Of a stretch of 64,000 nucleotides of DNA, positions 43,410 to 62,181 are shown piece after piece (position 1 is the stretch's first letter; every line of letters starts with the position of its first letter). This stretch comes from Engraulis encrasicolus (Eukaryota > Chordata > Actinopteri > Clupeiformes > Engraulidae), in assembly GCF_034702125.1 (NCBI RefSeq), contig NC_085859.1:7694271-7758270 (forward strand). The letters are read 5' to 3'. The notes beneath the pieces are model-generated. The model was not told the DNA's origin, searched no databases, and saw only the letters and a list, made by a program, of their open reading frames with translations. Position numbers and translations under genes: made by a program.

Positions 43410-46400
43410 CTACTGCGGCTTTCGGCGTCCCGGCATGGAGATCTGGTAGGTGACAGGCCCCATTTTCCTCAGGACCTCGAACGGGCCCTGCCACTTGGCC
43501 AGTAGACTGCTCTCTGCCGAGGGCAACAGCAACATCACCTTCTGCCCCGGCTCGAAGGATCGGCTACGCGCACTGCGGTCATACCATGACTTCTGCTGTG
43601 CCTGCGCCTTAGCCATGTTGTCATGAGCCAGGGTGGTGAGCTGGTCCAGTTTGTCCCTCATGCGTAGCACATAGCTCACAATGTTCACAGGCTGGTTCTG
43701 CTGGGTTCCTTCCCAGGCTTCCCGCAACACGTCCAGGGGCCCCCTCACTGGCCGTCCGAACAGGAGTTCGAAGGGGGAGTAGCCTGTCGAGGCCTGGGGT
43801 ACCTCCCGGTACGCAAAGAGCAGGTAGGGAAGCCACTGGTCCCAGTCCGAGCCTGTGTCATTCACAAATTTGCGCAGCATGGCCTTGAGGGTTTGGTTAA
43901 ACCGCTCCACCATGCCGTCTGTCTGTGGGTGGTACGGAGTGGTTCTGATACCTTTGATACCTAGGAGGCTATACACCTGACGCAGGAACCTGGAGGTGAA
44001 ATTGGTCCCCTGGTCAGTGAGTATCTCCTTAGCTACCCCCACCCTTGAAAACAGCTGAATCAAGCAGTTGGCTATCTGCCTAGCCTTGGTGTTGCGTAAG
44101 GGGAAAGCTTCAGGGTATCTGGTCGCATAGTCGCAGATGACCAGTATGTACCTATGCCCACCCTTGCTTTTCTCTAAAGGGCCCACGATGTCCATGGCGA
44201 TTCTGGTGAATGGGACGTCAACTATGGGGAGGCTTATGAGTGGGGCTTTGGTCCCCCTGCTGGCTTGGGAGGTCAACTGGCACTCAGGGCAAGATTTACA
44301 GTAGTCGATCACTTTTTGGTAGAACCCTGGCCAATGAAATCTCTGGCCTATCCTTTTGAGGGTTTTCTGCTGCCCCAGGTGACCCGCCCACGGTACACTA
44401 TGCCCCATGTTTAAAACGGTGTCTCTCAGTGACTGTGGAAGTATCAACTGCTCCCCATCTTCACTGACACGGTACAGTTTCCCATCTCTCACAATGTGGC
44501 CCTCTTTACCCATTCTTAGGCACTGCTCTAGCTGCTCTTCAGTCATCGCCTTCTCGAAAAGGGGCTGCAAGGTAGGGTCTGCTCTCTGCATGGCTTCAAA
44601 GTCTTGTCCAACTATCTCCTCCTCTCTCACTGGGGGACAGGGAACCTCCTCCACCATCTTCGTGCCTCTGACCTTGCATTGCTTACGCTCAGTTTTGCCT
44701 TTCTTTCCTTTTTCGCGCCGTTCTGGAAAGGGCAATTCATCAAACGCCTGGGAGAGATCATTCTGCTTCCTACTCTGCGCTCTAGTGGTGATAAAGGCTG
44801 TAGCATCGGTGTCCTTATTATGCAGGAGCTCTGCTAACACTGGGACATCCTGACCTATAACCACTGGGTATGGTGCCTCATCCATTACACCAACACTGAG
44901 TAGGTAAGCCTGACCATCTATCTCCAGGGTAACATCAACAATGTCATAGTCACGTACATCTCCATGTATGCACCTGACCTTCACTTTCTTTTCACTGGCC
45001 AGAGTTTGTGGACCGAGACATCTGCGCTGCACAAACGTTTGACTGCTCCCCGAGTCTAACAATGCCTCCCACGTCTTCCCCCCAAGCCGCACAGGGATCG
45101 TGACACATGTTCTATCGGGCCTAGTATGGAGAGAACTATGGGGCTGAGGAGTGTAGCACAGGCTAGATGTGGTGTGTTTGGGTAACGGGCACTCTGGGCT
45201 GATGTGACCTGGCTGATGGCAATTATGGCAAACTACCCTGGGTCTGGGTGTAGTGTGTGCAGCTGGTGTGTGCCTGGTATGCCTATCTCTCCTGAACGCA
45301 CTACCGGTACCACCCACAGACTTACCAGGTGCTGCTTGGCCAGTGTCCTTCTTGTCTTCATGCTCTCTTCTAGAGCTAGAATCCACAAAGCCCAGTTGAA
45401 GGCCCCGTCGTCCACGTCGAGCAGAGAGGTAGTTCTCCGCCAGCTCTGCTGCTGCAGTGGCCGTCTTGGGGTCGCGCTCCTTTATCCAGGTCCGGATCTC
45501 GGGGTGCACCATCCACAAGAACTGTTCAAGGATGATGAGTTCAGTCACTTGCTCTTTGGTCTGCTCCTTCGGACGCGCCCACTTCTGGAAGAGGTCCCGG
45601 AGTCTTGCTTCCAGCTCTCGTGGCGTCTCCCCCTCCAGCACCTGTTTAGCGCGAAACCTCTGGCGGTACGTTTCAGAGTCAATTTCAAATTTCTTGAGGA
45701 TAGCCTGCTTCACTTTTACATAGTCCAAGGCTTCCTTAATATCCATGGCCACATAGGCCGCACGTGCTTTGCCTGTCAGTAGAGGCACAAGGTAGAGCGC
45801 CCACATGTCGATCGGCCACCCGCTGGCCATAGCGATCCTCTCATATGTGGTCAGGTAGTGCTCTATGTCCTCATCCTCTCTGAACGGGGTCATCTTTGGT
45901 GCTGACATCTTCATGGGTGGTGGGGTGGAGCTGTAGACCTCTGACCTGGTCTCAAGGCGGGAAGGCACGCTGTCATACAGTGGTGACGACGCTGGAGTGG
46001 TGTTGTCGGGCAGCGACGCTGATGCTGCAGCAGATGCAGGCCTGCTGGGTGGCTGTAGGCTGGGCAGCTGTGGGTTAGGCGGCGGCGGTGGTGGTGGTGG
46101 TGGTGGCTCTTGCGCTGGTCGGTCAGTGTTGACAAACGTCTGCAACTGGCTGAACTGGTGGCGCAGAGCATTGAAGCGCCGGTCTTGCTCCCTCAGCTCC
46201 TTCTCCATCCGCTCGTCCCGCGCCTGCTGTTGCTGCATGAAGCGCCTCATCGTCTCCTCCAGGCTCATCTTGCTGTCGTCGTCGGATGGCTGCGCTGATC
46301 GTCTGCCGTCCCCCTCTGGCTTGGCTCCATCCGCGGATGCACCCCTCTCGGTTGGCATGGTCATCTCCGTCCTGTCGTCTGGTTGTTGTAGCGAACCGCG

Positions 46401-46451
46401 CCTCATCCTCTCTTGCACTGGTTCCCAAAACCGCTGCCACCAAAATGTCAC
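43410..46451 (-). CDS. gag-pol: Gmr1-type element Gag (SCAN-like), protease and integrase
   Basis: An open frame of 1013 codons. In order: a coiled coil near residues 64-105; a proline run; a capsid region whose part at 262-344 has the SCAN-domain pattern (YRQRFR, PRELEARL, TKEQVTELIILEQFL, AAELAENYL); a CCHC knuckle C408, C411, H416, C421; an aspartic protease DSGSS at 466-470; an integrase zinc finger H684/H691/C721/C724; and an integrase triad D754, D813, E849. Integrase therefore precedes RT. The frame enters from the LTR without an ATG, and the real start is probably an internal methionine (residue 16 or later). It ends in TAG at 43410-43412. Confidence 0.93.
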   Translation of the reverse strand: MTFWWQRFWEPVQERMRRGSLQQPDDRTEMTMPTERGASADGAKPEGDGRRSAQPSDDDSKMSLEETMRRFMQQQQARDERMEKELREQDRRFNALRHQFSQLQTFVNTDRPAQEPPPPPPPPPPNPQLPSLQPPSRPASAAASASLPDNTTPASSPLYDSVPSRLETRSEVYSSTPPPMKMSAPKMTPFREDEDIEHYLTTYERIAMASGWPIDMWALYLVPLLTGKARAAYVAMDIKEALDYVKVKQAILKKFEIDSETYRQRFRAKQVLEGETPRELEARLRDLFQKWARPKEQTKEQVTELIILEQFLWMVHPEIRTWIKERDPKTATAAAELAENYLSARRGRRGLQLGFVDSSSRREHEDKKDTGQAAPGKSVGGTGSAFRRDRHTRHTPAAHTTPRPRVVCHNCHQPGHISPECPLPKHTTSSLCYTPQPHSSLHTRPDRTCVTIPVRLGGKTWEALLDSGSSQTFVQRRCLGPQTLASEKKVKVRCIHGDVRDYDIVDVTLEIDGQAYLLSVGVMDEAPYPVVIGQDVPVLAELLHNKDTDATAFITTRAQSRKQNDLSQAFDELPFPERREKGKKGKTERKQCKVRGTKMVEEVPCPPVREEEIVGQDFEAMQRADPTLQPLFEKAMTEEQLEQCLRMGKEGHIVRDGKLYRVSEDGEQLILPQSLRDTVLNMGHSVPWAGHLGQQKTLKRIGQRFHWPGFYQKVIDYCKSCPECQLTSQASRGTKAPLISLPIVDVPFTRIAMDIVGPLEKSKGGHRYILVICDYATRYPEAFPLRNTKARQIANCLIQLFSRVGVAKEILTDQGTNFTSRFLRQVYSLLGIKGIRTTPYHPQTDGMVERFNQTLKAMLRKFVNDTGSDWDQWLPYLLFAYREVPQASTGYSPFELLFGRPVRGPLDVLREAWEGTQQNQPVNIVSYVLRMRDKLDQLTTLAHDNMAKAQAQQKSWYDRSARSRSFEPGQKVMLLLPSAESSLLAKWQGPFEVLRKMGPVTYQISMPGRRKPQ

Positions 46452-47591
46452 AAGGTACCGTGCAGGCAGTCAAGTGGAGGCGGAGGCGGAACAGGATTCG
46501 GTTGCAACCCTTGGTTTTTGTTTTTATTTTTTCCTCAGTCACCAAAAATCACGTGCAGGATATTTACAGTGTAGGTTTTAAAATCAGAAAATAAACTGAC
46601 TCGATGGTCAAAATAAAGAAGATAAACAAAAATGCACAGGATTTCTAAAATCCAGAAAAAATGATCAATGCAAAAATCAAAACTAAAGTTAGCTGGGAAC
46701 AGCAATAACAAAATGGCAATAATAACTTGCAAAGCAAAAATTGTCTCATACACTGAGAATACGAAGCCTACCCTTCACAGGTGCTATCAGAGCCATGGCC
46801 TCCTGAAGAATGAGGAGAGAACCATTTTTAAAGAGCCTAGGCGCTCGCGCCCCCAAGTGGACCATACCACTTTAACCATAAGTAAAGGGGGGAAATAATA
46901 CTTATCAACATAAATGCTCAAAATACAGTAATGCAACATAATTGGCTAACTCAAAGCACATATACTGAAACCGGAAATCAAAATACATAAACTGAAAGCG
47001 AAATGAAAACATAAACATGTGTTAAAGGCAAAATAATAACAAACGGAATAAACCAAAGACAATGCACGCGCGGTGCTCGGCACCGCGAACGCGCCCCGGC
47101 AGAAAGAGACAGTTTAAAAATGTCACATTGCCAGTGGGTACTCTTTTAGGCGAGCGAGATGCTGCTGCTGCGCCGGTAAGTAAAATATTTTGCTACACAT
47201 ACAAAACAAACACCTAGCGTTATGAAACAAACTTGATTGCATTCCTAAACAATACGCTTTTTGCCGCGAGGGCTTGTTTGAAGCAGTCGGGAAAAACTGT
47301 GGGCTTGTGTTGCGTTGCAGTGTTTGTTTGTATGTAGTGGTGCGTGGAATGTTGTTAACAATGTCGGCGTGTGAAATGTTTGTCAGTGAGTGTAGCGAAG
47401 TGTGCACCCTTGCTCACCCCCTCAACAACATAACACAATGTCCAAATGTTTGTGCTTATGCACCGTAGTCCAGAAAACGTTTTTAGTTTGAGGTAATCCA
47501 AACGCGGAAGTGTAGGGGCTGGAGCGACAGTCAAGTTCAAAAGCGTCTGGGATGACGCTGGGATGACGTGCTGGCCAGGCACGGCATCACA
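46446..47591 (-). repeat. Right (5') LTR of Gmr1-type element
   Basis: 1146 bp, differing from the left LTR at only a few visible positions, so the insertion is young. CACTC follows at 47592-47596, giving a 5-bp target duplication with 40707-40711. A poly(A) signal can be read on the minus strand near 46530. Confidence 0.95.
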
Positions 47592-48189
47592 CACTCTCTT
47601 CCTGTCATACTCTCAGCTGTCTTTTCATTAATAAAGACACCAAACATTCTCAAATGTCCAAGGATGTGTTTCCATTTATGAAGTTGAATTGTGCTGCAAA
47701 ATATACATATGAACAGCTTTTTAAAAATATTCAGTTTGATTCATATGATTTAAGAATGTATTTAGCCTGACATTTCAAATTTTCTCTGAATAATGTGACA
47801 CCTATCCACACAATATCAAGCCATTTTTTTCAGTGGTGAGTGTGCTCTCCATTGATTTGCATTGACTCAAGAGCACAGACCTGCTACACCTGATGGCAGC
47901 TGCGCTTGCCATTTTCTGGAGCTGTCAGCCCTCGTCAATGCTCTAGTCTTTCTTTTCTTTTTTGTTTTACCTCTCTGCATGTACTGTACACCAACCACAA
48001 GCATGTTATCAGTAGAGCATGAGTGTTGCAAGTGCACTAAAGTTGTTCCTACCTCTCAAAGTATTTTTTGTGTGTTTCTACACGTGACTCAAATAACTCG
48101 TCCAACGAGTTTTACATGTACTGTGTCATCGGCCTCTTCCAGGAATAGAAACCTGATGGACCACACCCACATCCAACCTACCTGCTCCT
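47592..48189. other. Distal 5' flank of TRIM gene C; no gene seen
   Basis: Unique sequence. The last ~50 bp align with the separated upstream block of gene B (19027-19062). Confidence 0.55.
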
Positions 48190-48341
48190 ACCTTTACGCT
48201 TCCTGATAACAATGAATGGTCCTGATTGGCCAATCCCCAACCACACCCTCCCTGGGCTCCTCCTCAGTGTTCTGAGGAAGTCAGCTGTCACTCTGCTGCT
48301 ACTTCTCGGTGTGTGAAGTTGCTGTTTGGAAGATTTACAAA
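48190..48341 (+). promoter_or_regulatory. Conserved TRIM gene C proximal promoter and 5' UTR
   Basis: Aligns with 20582-20743 of gene B. It carries CCTGATTGGCCAAT at 48221-48234, a CCAAT box readable on both strands, and GTGTTCTGAGGAAGTCAGCT. It was not disrupted by the transposon seen in gene B. Confidence 0.65.
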
Positions 48342-55985
<7,644 letters not shown>

Positions 55986-56299
55986 GAGTAGAGAGTAGAG
56001 TAGAGTAGAGTAGAGTAGAGAGTAGAGTAGAGTAGAGAGTAGAGTAGAGTAGAGTAGAGTAGAGTAGAGAGTAGAGTAGAGTAGAGTAGAGTAGAGTAGA
56101 GTAGTAGAGTAGAGTAGAGTAGAGTAGAGTAGTAGAGTAGAGTAGAGAGTAGAGTAGAGTAGAGAGTAGAGTAGAGTAGTAGAGTAGAGTAGAGTAGTAG
56201 AGTAGAGTAGAGTAGAGTAGAGTAGTAGAGTAGAGTAGAGTAGAGTAGTGTAGAATAGAGTAGAGTAGAGTAGTAGGTAGAATAGAGTAGAGTAGAGTA
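55986..56299. repeat. (TAGAG)n tandem repeat, tail of a minus-strand LINE
   Basis: About 310 bp of TAGAG units with occasional shortened units. A short version of the same repeat forms the tail of the related LINE at 10417-10440. The BEL/Pao element now separates this tail from the LINE body at 62186. Confidence 0.85.
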
Positions 56300-56303
56300 T
56301 CGT

Positions 56304-56727
56304 TGTATTGGTCTTTTACCAAGTTTCCATGATGACTGATTGAGAGTACCATTTCCTGACTGACTTGTCCTTGCCCAAGAAGTTAAAAGTTGAAATGATG
56401 GAATGTCCACAAAAAGAAAAATAGTTTTAACCTCATAATGTTCATGATTTAATTGTACTTTTACAGAAAACAAAGAAATAAATGCAATGGTGGTAAGTGC
56501 AGCTTCTCAGGGCAGGAGACAGACGTAAGAAAGCTGTAAGCCTCCAATCAGCCACACCTGGTCTGGTCCTCAGCAGGTACTTATGCCTCTCGATTAGAGA
56601 CACCAGGACTCCAGACCTGTAGGGGACGCACAATAGATGCTTCCAACCAGTAGGTTAATTTGTGCTCTTCAACTGTAGGTGGTGCAAAAGAGTTGTGTTC
56701 GTATAAAGGGTTAAATTGGCTCTTACA
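56304..56727 (-). repeat. Left (3') LTR of BEL/Pao element
   Basis: 424 bp, TGTATTGGTC...GGCTCTTACA, about 97% similar by eye to 61759-62181. The left flank ATCGT compares with CTCGT after the right LTR, a 4 of 5 match. Confidence 0.9.
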
Positions 56728-56862
56728 CTCCGGCCCCTAATTGTATGGAGTGTGACTGAAATACAATTACAGAAACGTAAAAAGAGCCTTTAACCATACC
56801 AAAAATAAAGTTCTTTACCAAATAAATTATTATTTTAAGATTAAACAAGATTGTTACATACT

Positions 56863-57138
56863 TTAACAGTTGCCAGGATCTACCAGGCAGACTTTTGTGA
56901 TGGGCCATTCAAATACTGTCTTTGTTTTGTTCTTCAATGAATGTACCAGCCCACTTCCATCTTCAAAACTTCCAGGACTTTGGGGGACTGCTCCATCCAA
57001 ATCAAGCTGATGTCTTCTGTTTTTCTTCGGATCCATCCATTGTTGCAGTTCTTTTAACAGCGGGAAGTATTCTTGGGTCCACATCAAACGGGCAGCTTGC
57101 TCTTTGGACACTAGGTGGCGCCATTTCCAATTTGTCAC
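56863..57138 (-). pseudogene. BEL/Pao integrase C-terminal remnant
   Basis: The minus strand encodes about 90 residues with WRHLVSKEQAARLMWTQEYF and LLKELQQW, the pattern that follows the integrase core in BEL/Pao elements. The integrase catalytic core is absent between this and 57405, which indicates an internal deletion. Confidence 0.65.
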
Positions 57139-57404
57139 AATTCTATAGAGAATGTATGACTACTTTCTCTTCCATTTCCAGGCTTTCAACGTTTCGTTTC
57201 TGGCCACCAAGTGTTGCTTTGTGGGCTTGCATCTTCAGAGCAGCTTCTCTGCTCTGAGAGTGTGTTTTGCAGATTTCTTTACCTCTTCTTGTAGAGATCT
57301 ACAGGACATTCTTAAATTTCAAGAGTCAAGCTACTGACTTCTTACGTTTCAGCCAATCTGAAAATGTGACAGTTTTACAATTTGGGCATTCTTCATTCTG
57401 AGCA

Positions 57405-59533
57405 TCAATACTCAGGATAGTGACTGTTTCTTATCTTTTGGTCAGCCATTGGGCTGAGCTGGGGATCCATTGGATAGACTGGCCATTCATCATATGGTCT
57501 GCAGAGAGAGGTTGGACCTTCTATCCATTGGCTGTATTGGCTGCATTGGCTGCGTTCTGTGAATTGTGACATGTCTGGGTGTGATAGTCGATGATGGACA
57601 ACGAAGGTGTGGAATTGTGAATGATCATTGGCAATGCATTTCAGAACTTCCTGACCATCATTCCAATGCACTAACCTCTCAAGTCCAACTTGTAGCTCTA
57701 TCCCGGGCATTTTATCCATTTTGACTTCAAGCATCGTAGCGGAGAGCTCCATTTTGGGGCCTCTCAACTGTTTCAAGGGAGCCAATCTTCCTTTTTCAGT
57801 CGTGGAGACGCAGACGTCACTCTGGCTATTCTCCATCCCCAGGTAAGTTGCAGTGATGTAGTCATATTCACAGGCATTTGAGAGGCAATGCAGTTGAATG
57901 CGTGTCGTTTTTTCAAAGTGTTTTGGGTTGATGCAGCAAGTTACACTGATGTCACTCAGCTTCTCCAGACTGGATGTCCACTCTATCCATTTCTTGGATG
58001 TTGTGGCAGGAACAGGGTCATCCCAGCTATACTTGCCATTGCATAACTGCTGGAGCATCTGCAGGACGAGCAACAGGACTGGAACTAAGAAGCTGAGTGG
58101 GTTGTACACTGCTCTAGCAGGTATGCCCCTTCGAGTAAGTGCTTTGTGTTTCAGTGGGACCTTGAAAGCATCATTCTTGATGTACCTTTGTAGCCCAAGG
58201 GCCTTCGCCATTGGCAGTTCCTTTTTCTCCAGGTCAAGCGTTTCCACATCTTTGTTTCCATCCCTTTTTGATTTTCCTGCTTTTTCCTTCAGGCCGAGGA
58301 GGCGGTGTTCTGCTGAGATTTTGTTTGGCAGGACTTGGTTTTCTCTTCTGAGAGGTAAGTCTAGATGATGGTGTCCATCCTTTAGCACAACACTGTTGTT
58401 CATGGTTTTCATGTATTTCTTGTTTTTTACAGACATTCCAGGTTTGTCTTTGAGTGCTCTTTCACCGAATTCTTTGTTGTAGTGATGATGAATCGTAGGC
58501 TCCGCTGTTCTGGCTACTGAGATCCTGTTGCACTTGACTGCTGGACAGTTGGTTGTGTCTTGACCACAGCCTCTAAGAGGGCCACAAACGAGCCACCCTA
58601 AGTGTGTTCTAATGGCAAATGGGCCCCCTTGCTCACTATTAATCACTTCCAAGGGCTCCATGACATTGTGAGCATTCAATCCAATTAATAATTCAACTTT
58701 GGCATGGATGTCTGGTAGTGTCACTTTTCGTAGATATGGCCATTTTGAGAGGTCTTGTTGTCTAATCATGTTGTTCTTTGACACAGGCATTTCCTGTTGT
58801 GTGTAGGCGTCTGGTAAGGTAACAAAGTCAGACCTGTTAAGTCCAGCAACTTCAAGTCCTGTGACTAGGTACGAGGGGATGCATTTCTCTCGGCTCATAG
58901 TGTGCAGCATAATGTTGGTTTTTCTTCCATCAATGTGCAATTTTGACATTAGCTGTTCAGTGCAAAAAGTAGCAGAACTGCCTGAATCAAGGAAAGCATA
59001 TGTTTCAATTATCTGATCACTTTGGCTGCTTTTTACCTGGATGGGGACGATGGGAAGTGCACATTCTGGCTTACCGGCCCCGATATGGCCACAGGATGTT
59101 AAGGCAACAGGTTGGTCAATGTCATGGTCAGCAGATGGTCTCTGTGTGTCTGCATCTGGTTTTGTCTTTTGTTTACTTTCTAAGTGTAGAAGGCTTGGAT
59201 GTGGTTTCTTGCATACATCACATGTGAGGCGCCTTGTGCAGTCCTTGCTGATGTGTCCTTTTGCAAGACATCCAAAGCAGATTCCATTTCTCCTTAGGAA
59301 GTCAATTTTGTCCTTATTTGACTTTTTTCTCAGACTCGAGCATTGTGCAAGTGTGTGCGGGCCATTGCAGAATCCACAATGTGGTAGTTGGTCTATGGTT
59401 GTGGCAAAGCCTCCAATAGATTTGGGCTTGGGTTGAGGTTTTGATTGGTTTGCGGTCTGAGGGCTATCTGTGATGTTGCCAAATACTGGGTCTGAGTGGA
59501 TACGGACTTGTTTTTCCAGGAACTCAACTAGAT
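57405..59533 (-). pseudogene. BEL/Pao zinc knuckles, protease and deleted reverse transcriptase
   Basis: One frame stays open from about 59533 to 57405. It carries a CCHC-type cluster (CFGCLAKGHISKDC near 59243-59285), an aspartic protease DSGSS just upstream of 58949, the conserved LLIGLNAHNVMEPLEV region, and DLPLRRENQVLPNK, the start of the BEL RT. The sequence then jumps to the post-RT region (ALTRRGIPARAVYNPLSFLVP). The fingers-palm core with its YVDD-type box is missing, so the copy cannot make active RT. The downstream RNase H-like region is partly present. Confidence 0.8.
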
Positions 59534-60350
59534 GGGGGAAATGTCACCCTTTTGTTTTGAGTTTGCATGTCTGAGGCCACTGTTCTCCATCTGTCACGGA
59601 GTCTATGGGGAAGTTTGAAGACTATGGCTTTGAGGTTTGATGCCAGGTTCAATTCGTCCATGTATGTCATACTTTCCATTGAATTGCTACAACTTCTGAG
59701 GAAAAGTGCATATGCCTGCAATGCTGTGGGGTCTTCTGCTTTAATTGGTAACCAGGTAAGGGCTTTCTCTATGTATGCATTTGCAATTCTATATTCATTG
59801 CCATAATTTTCTTTCAGCAGACGTTTAGCTGTTGCAAAACTGGTGTCTGAGGGCAAATGCTGACAGCTCTTAACGAGTTCTTGAGCTGCTCCCTTAGTAT
59901 ACTGCTCAAGAAAAGACAATTTGTCTTCACTGGTCTCAAGTTTGGACTCTACAATTTGCTCAAAAGACAGAATAAATGATTGGTACTTCATTATATCACC
60001 TTCAAAGGGCACTATGTCACGTTTTGGCAGAGCAGCAATTTGTTGTTGTCTTACCAGAGACTTTGTGATGTTGCTGTGGCTTTCCAGGATCGTGTGGAGT
60101 TGATCAGGCTCCGCTGTTCCCTGTGAAGCTTGAGTCTGCTGTGCCGTTGCAGTAGGTGGAGGTGGAGTTGGAGTTATTTGGGTGTCACATATCTGTACTG
60201 TTTGTCGACTTGGTCTGACGGGGGGTGCAGTAGTCTGTTGAGCCATTGTTGTATGTTTGGGTTGTGGCATGTTGGCTTCGGCATGTTGCTGTTGAGGTGC
60301 ATTGACTTCAGTTTGTAGAGGGATATGGAGAATGATGCCAGATGGTTCCA
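59524..60350 (-). pseudogene. BEL/Pao Gag, C-terminal part
   Basis: Open from about 60350 (first ATG at 60270) to 59524. It carries the DUF1759-type gag pattern (LPKRDIVPFEGDIMKYQSFI, LSFLEQYTKGAAQELV, YGNEYRIANAYIEKAL). It ends early at a TGA that overlaps the next frame in a run of C at about 59530-59536, which points to a single-base indel there. Confidence 0.8.
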
Positions 60351-61168
60351 GTTGTCTTCGACTTTGGTTTTACGCAAGGTGTCATGGCAATGTCTTTGAA
60401 GTCCAGTGTATCATCTTTGTCTATTTGTAACTTTTCAAAGTACTCATTCATTCCGTCCAAGTTTGTTGAATCAGGATTTTCTTCAGCAGATTTGAAAAAG
60501 GATATTTTGGCTGATGCTGCGTCCAACTGTGTTTGTATGTCCTTCTTCTTTCTTAACAGTTCCTCTTGTTCCTCTATAGCGTGTTTCTCATGCAGTGCTT
60601 TGGCTTTGAATTCAAGTGATTTTCTTTCAGCCTCTGCCTGTATGCGTGAAGACACTGTGCTTTTTACAGATGGGACAGAACGGCCTTTACTTGATGTGCG
60701 AGATCTGGGTTTTCCTGCTGCTGATGCACTGTCTTCAGGCCTGATGTCATCAGTAACTTCAGCAGGCTGGTCATGGATCTCCTCTTTGGCCGTCTCTCCG
60801 ATAGGTTTCAGGTTGGCCCACCATTGTGAAAGAGAGGAAAGGAATTCTGTTATCACTGTCCATTTTGGTTCAAACCACGTTGTTGTATCATTCTCACATT
60901 CTTCTTCATTCAATAAACACTGATACTTTGCGTGTGCTTCTTTAAATTCATTCAGTGTTGTGTTGTAAATGGTCTCATTTGCTTTGAGTTCGTCACTACA
61001 AGCGGTGTCTTTCATTAATTCTTTAATTATGTTCATGCGCCTAGTCAGCTGGCGAAGCTTGACTTTTCTGGTTGTGCGCACTTCTTCCAAAGTTTGTTTG
61101 GTAATTTCAACACCATCTGAGACATCAACATCTTTAACTAAAATTTCTTTTATATTTTCTTCATTCAT
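60308..61168 (-). pseudogene. BEL/Pao Gag, N-terminal part
   Basis: 286 codons from an ATG at 61168. A helical N-terminus (LRQLTRRMNIIKELMKDTAC) is followed by a WFEPKW segment and a long charged coiled coil (about residues 185-230). It is offset from the following gag frame by one base, so a second indel lies near 60350. Confidence 0.78.
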
Positions 61169-61758
61169 TTTAACAAACTAGGTCAGCCAATTGGGCCCTC
61201 AAAACGTGAACAAAAAATGATTCACTTCTTTCAATCTTCTTATCTTCTTAGTGTTTTCATAAATGTTCTTAATTCAACAGAAAAAGTTCCATATCCATTC
61301 CAGGTAAGTAACAGAAATCCTCTTCATTCACAGGCAAGTAACACAAATCTTCTTTTGTAAGTAAAACAAATCTTCTTCTTTTGCAGGTAACGGAAATCCT
61401 CTTCATTTACAGGTAAGTAACAGAAATCCTCTTCATTTGCAAGTAACATAAATCTTTTTCAGGTAAGTAACAAAAATCTTCTTTTTCAGGTAAGTAATAT
61501 AAATCTTCTTTTTCAGGTAAGAAATGTAAATCTTCTTTTGTAGATAATGAGGCTTTTTTGTACTTGCCTTTGTTTGTTCAAGGTTTCCAAGATGGCCGTC
61601 CTTTGTTTGCTTCCATGTGCTTTCCAAACAATTCACTTCTGAGTTCCAATGTTCTTATAGTCCATGATTCCAAAGTAATTCGAAAGCAAAGTCCATTTTA
61701 GTCCAAATGTTCCAAGTCTTGAAGTCCAGTACTCCAAAGGGCAGCTTTCTTACTTAAA
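61169..61758 (-). other. BEL/Pao 5' leader with short tandem repeats
   Basis: From about 61300 to 61550 units containing CAGGTAAGTAACAGAAATCC or TCAGGTAAGTAAC, with CTTCTTTT spacers, repeat irregularly about eight times. No coding frame. Confidence 0.75.
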
Positions 61759-62181
61759 TGTATTGGTCTTTTACCAATTTTCCATGATGACTGATTGAGA
61801 GTACCATTTCTTGACTGACTTGTCCTTGCCCAAGAAGTTAAAAGTTGAAATGATGGAATGTCCACAAAAAGAAAATAGTTTTAACCTCAAAATATTGAGG
61901 ATTTAATTGTACTTTTACAGAAAACAAAGAAATAAATGCAATGGTGGTAAGTGCAGCTTCTCAGGGCAGGAGACAGACGTAAGAAAGCTGTAAGCCTCCA
62001 ATCAGCCACACCTGGTCTGGTCCTCAGCAGGTACTTATGCCTCTCGATTAGAGACACCAGGACTCCAGACCTGTAGGGGGCGCACAAGAGATGCTTCCAA
62101 CCAGTAGGTTAATTTGTGCTCTTCAACTGTAGGTGGTGCAAAAGAGTTGTGTTCGTATAAAGGGTTAAATTGGCTCTTACA
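61759..62181 (-). repeat. Right (5') LTR of BEL/Pao element
   Basis: 423 bp matching 56304-56727. In element orientation it is the promoter LTR. It is followed at 62182 by CTCGTTTATTGATCCC, the LINE 3' end. Confidence 0.9.

Noticed and set aside
41868..46451. Rearrangement or assembly inversion as the cause of the integrase-before-RT order
   Set aside because: Both parts are on one strand and in one frame with only a stop between them, inside matching LTRs with a perfect 5-bp duplication, and the order matches a known group.
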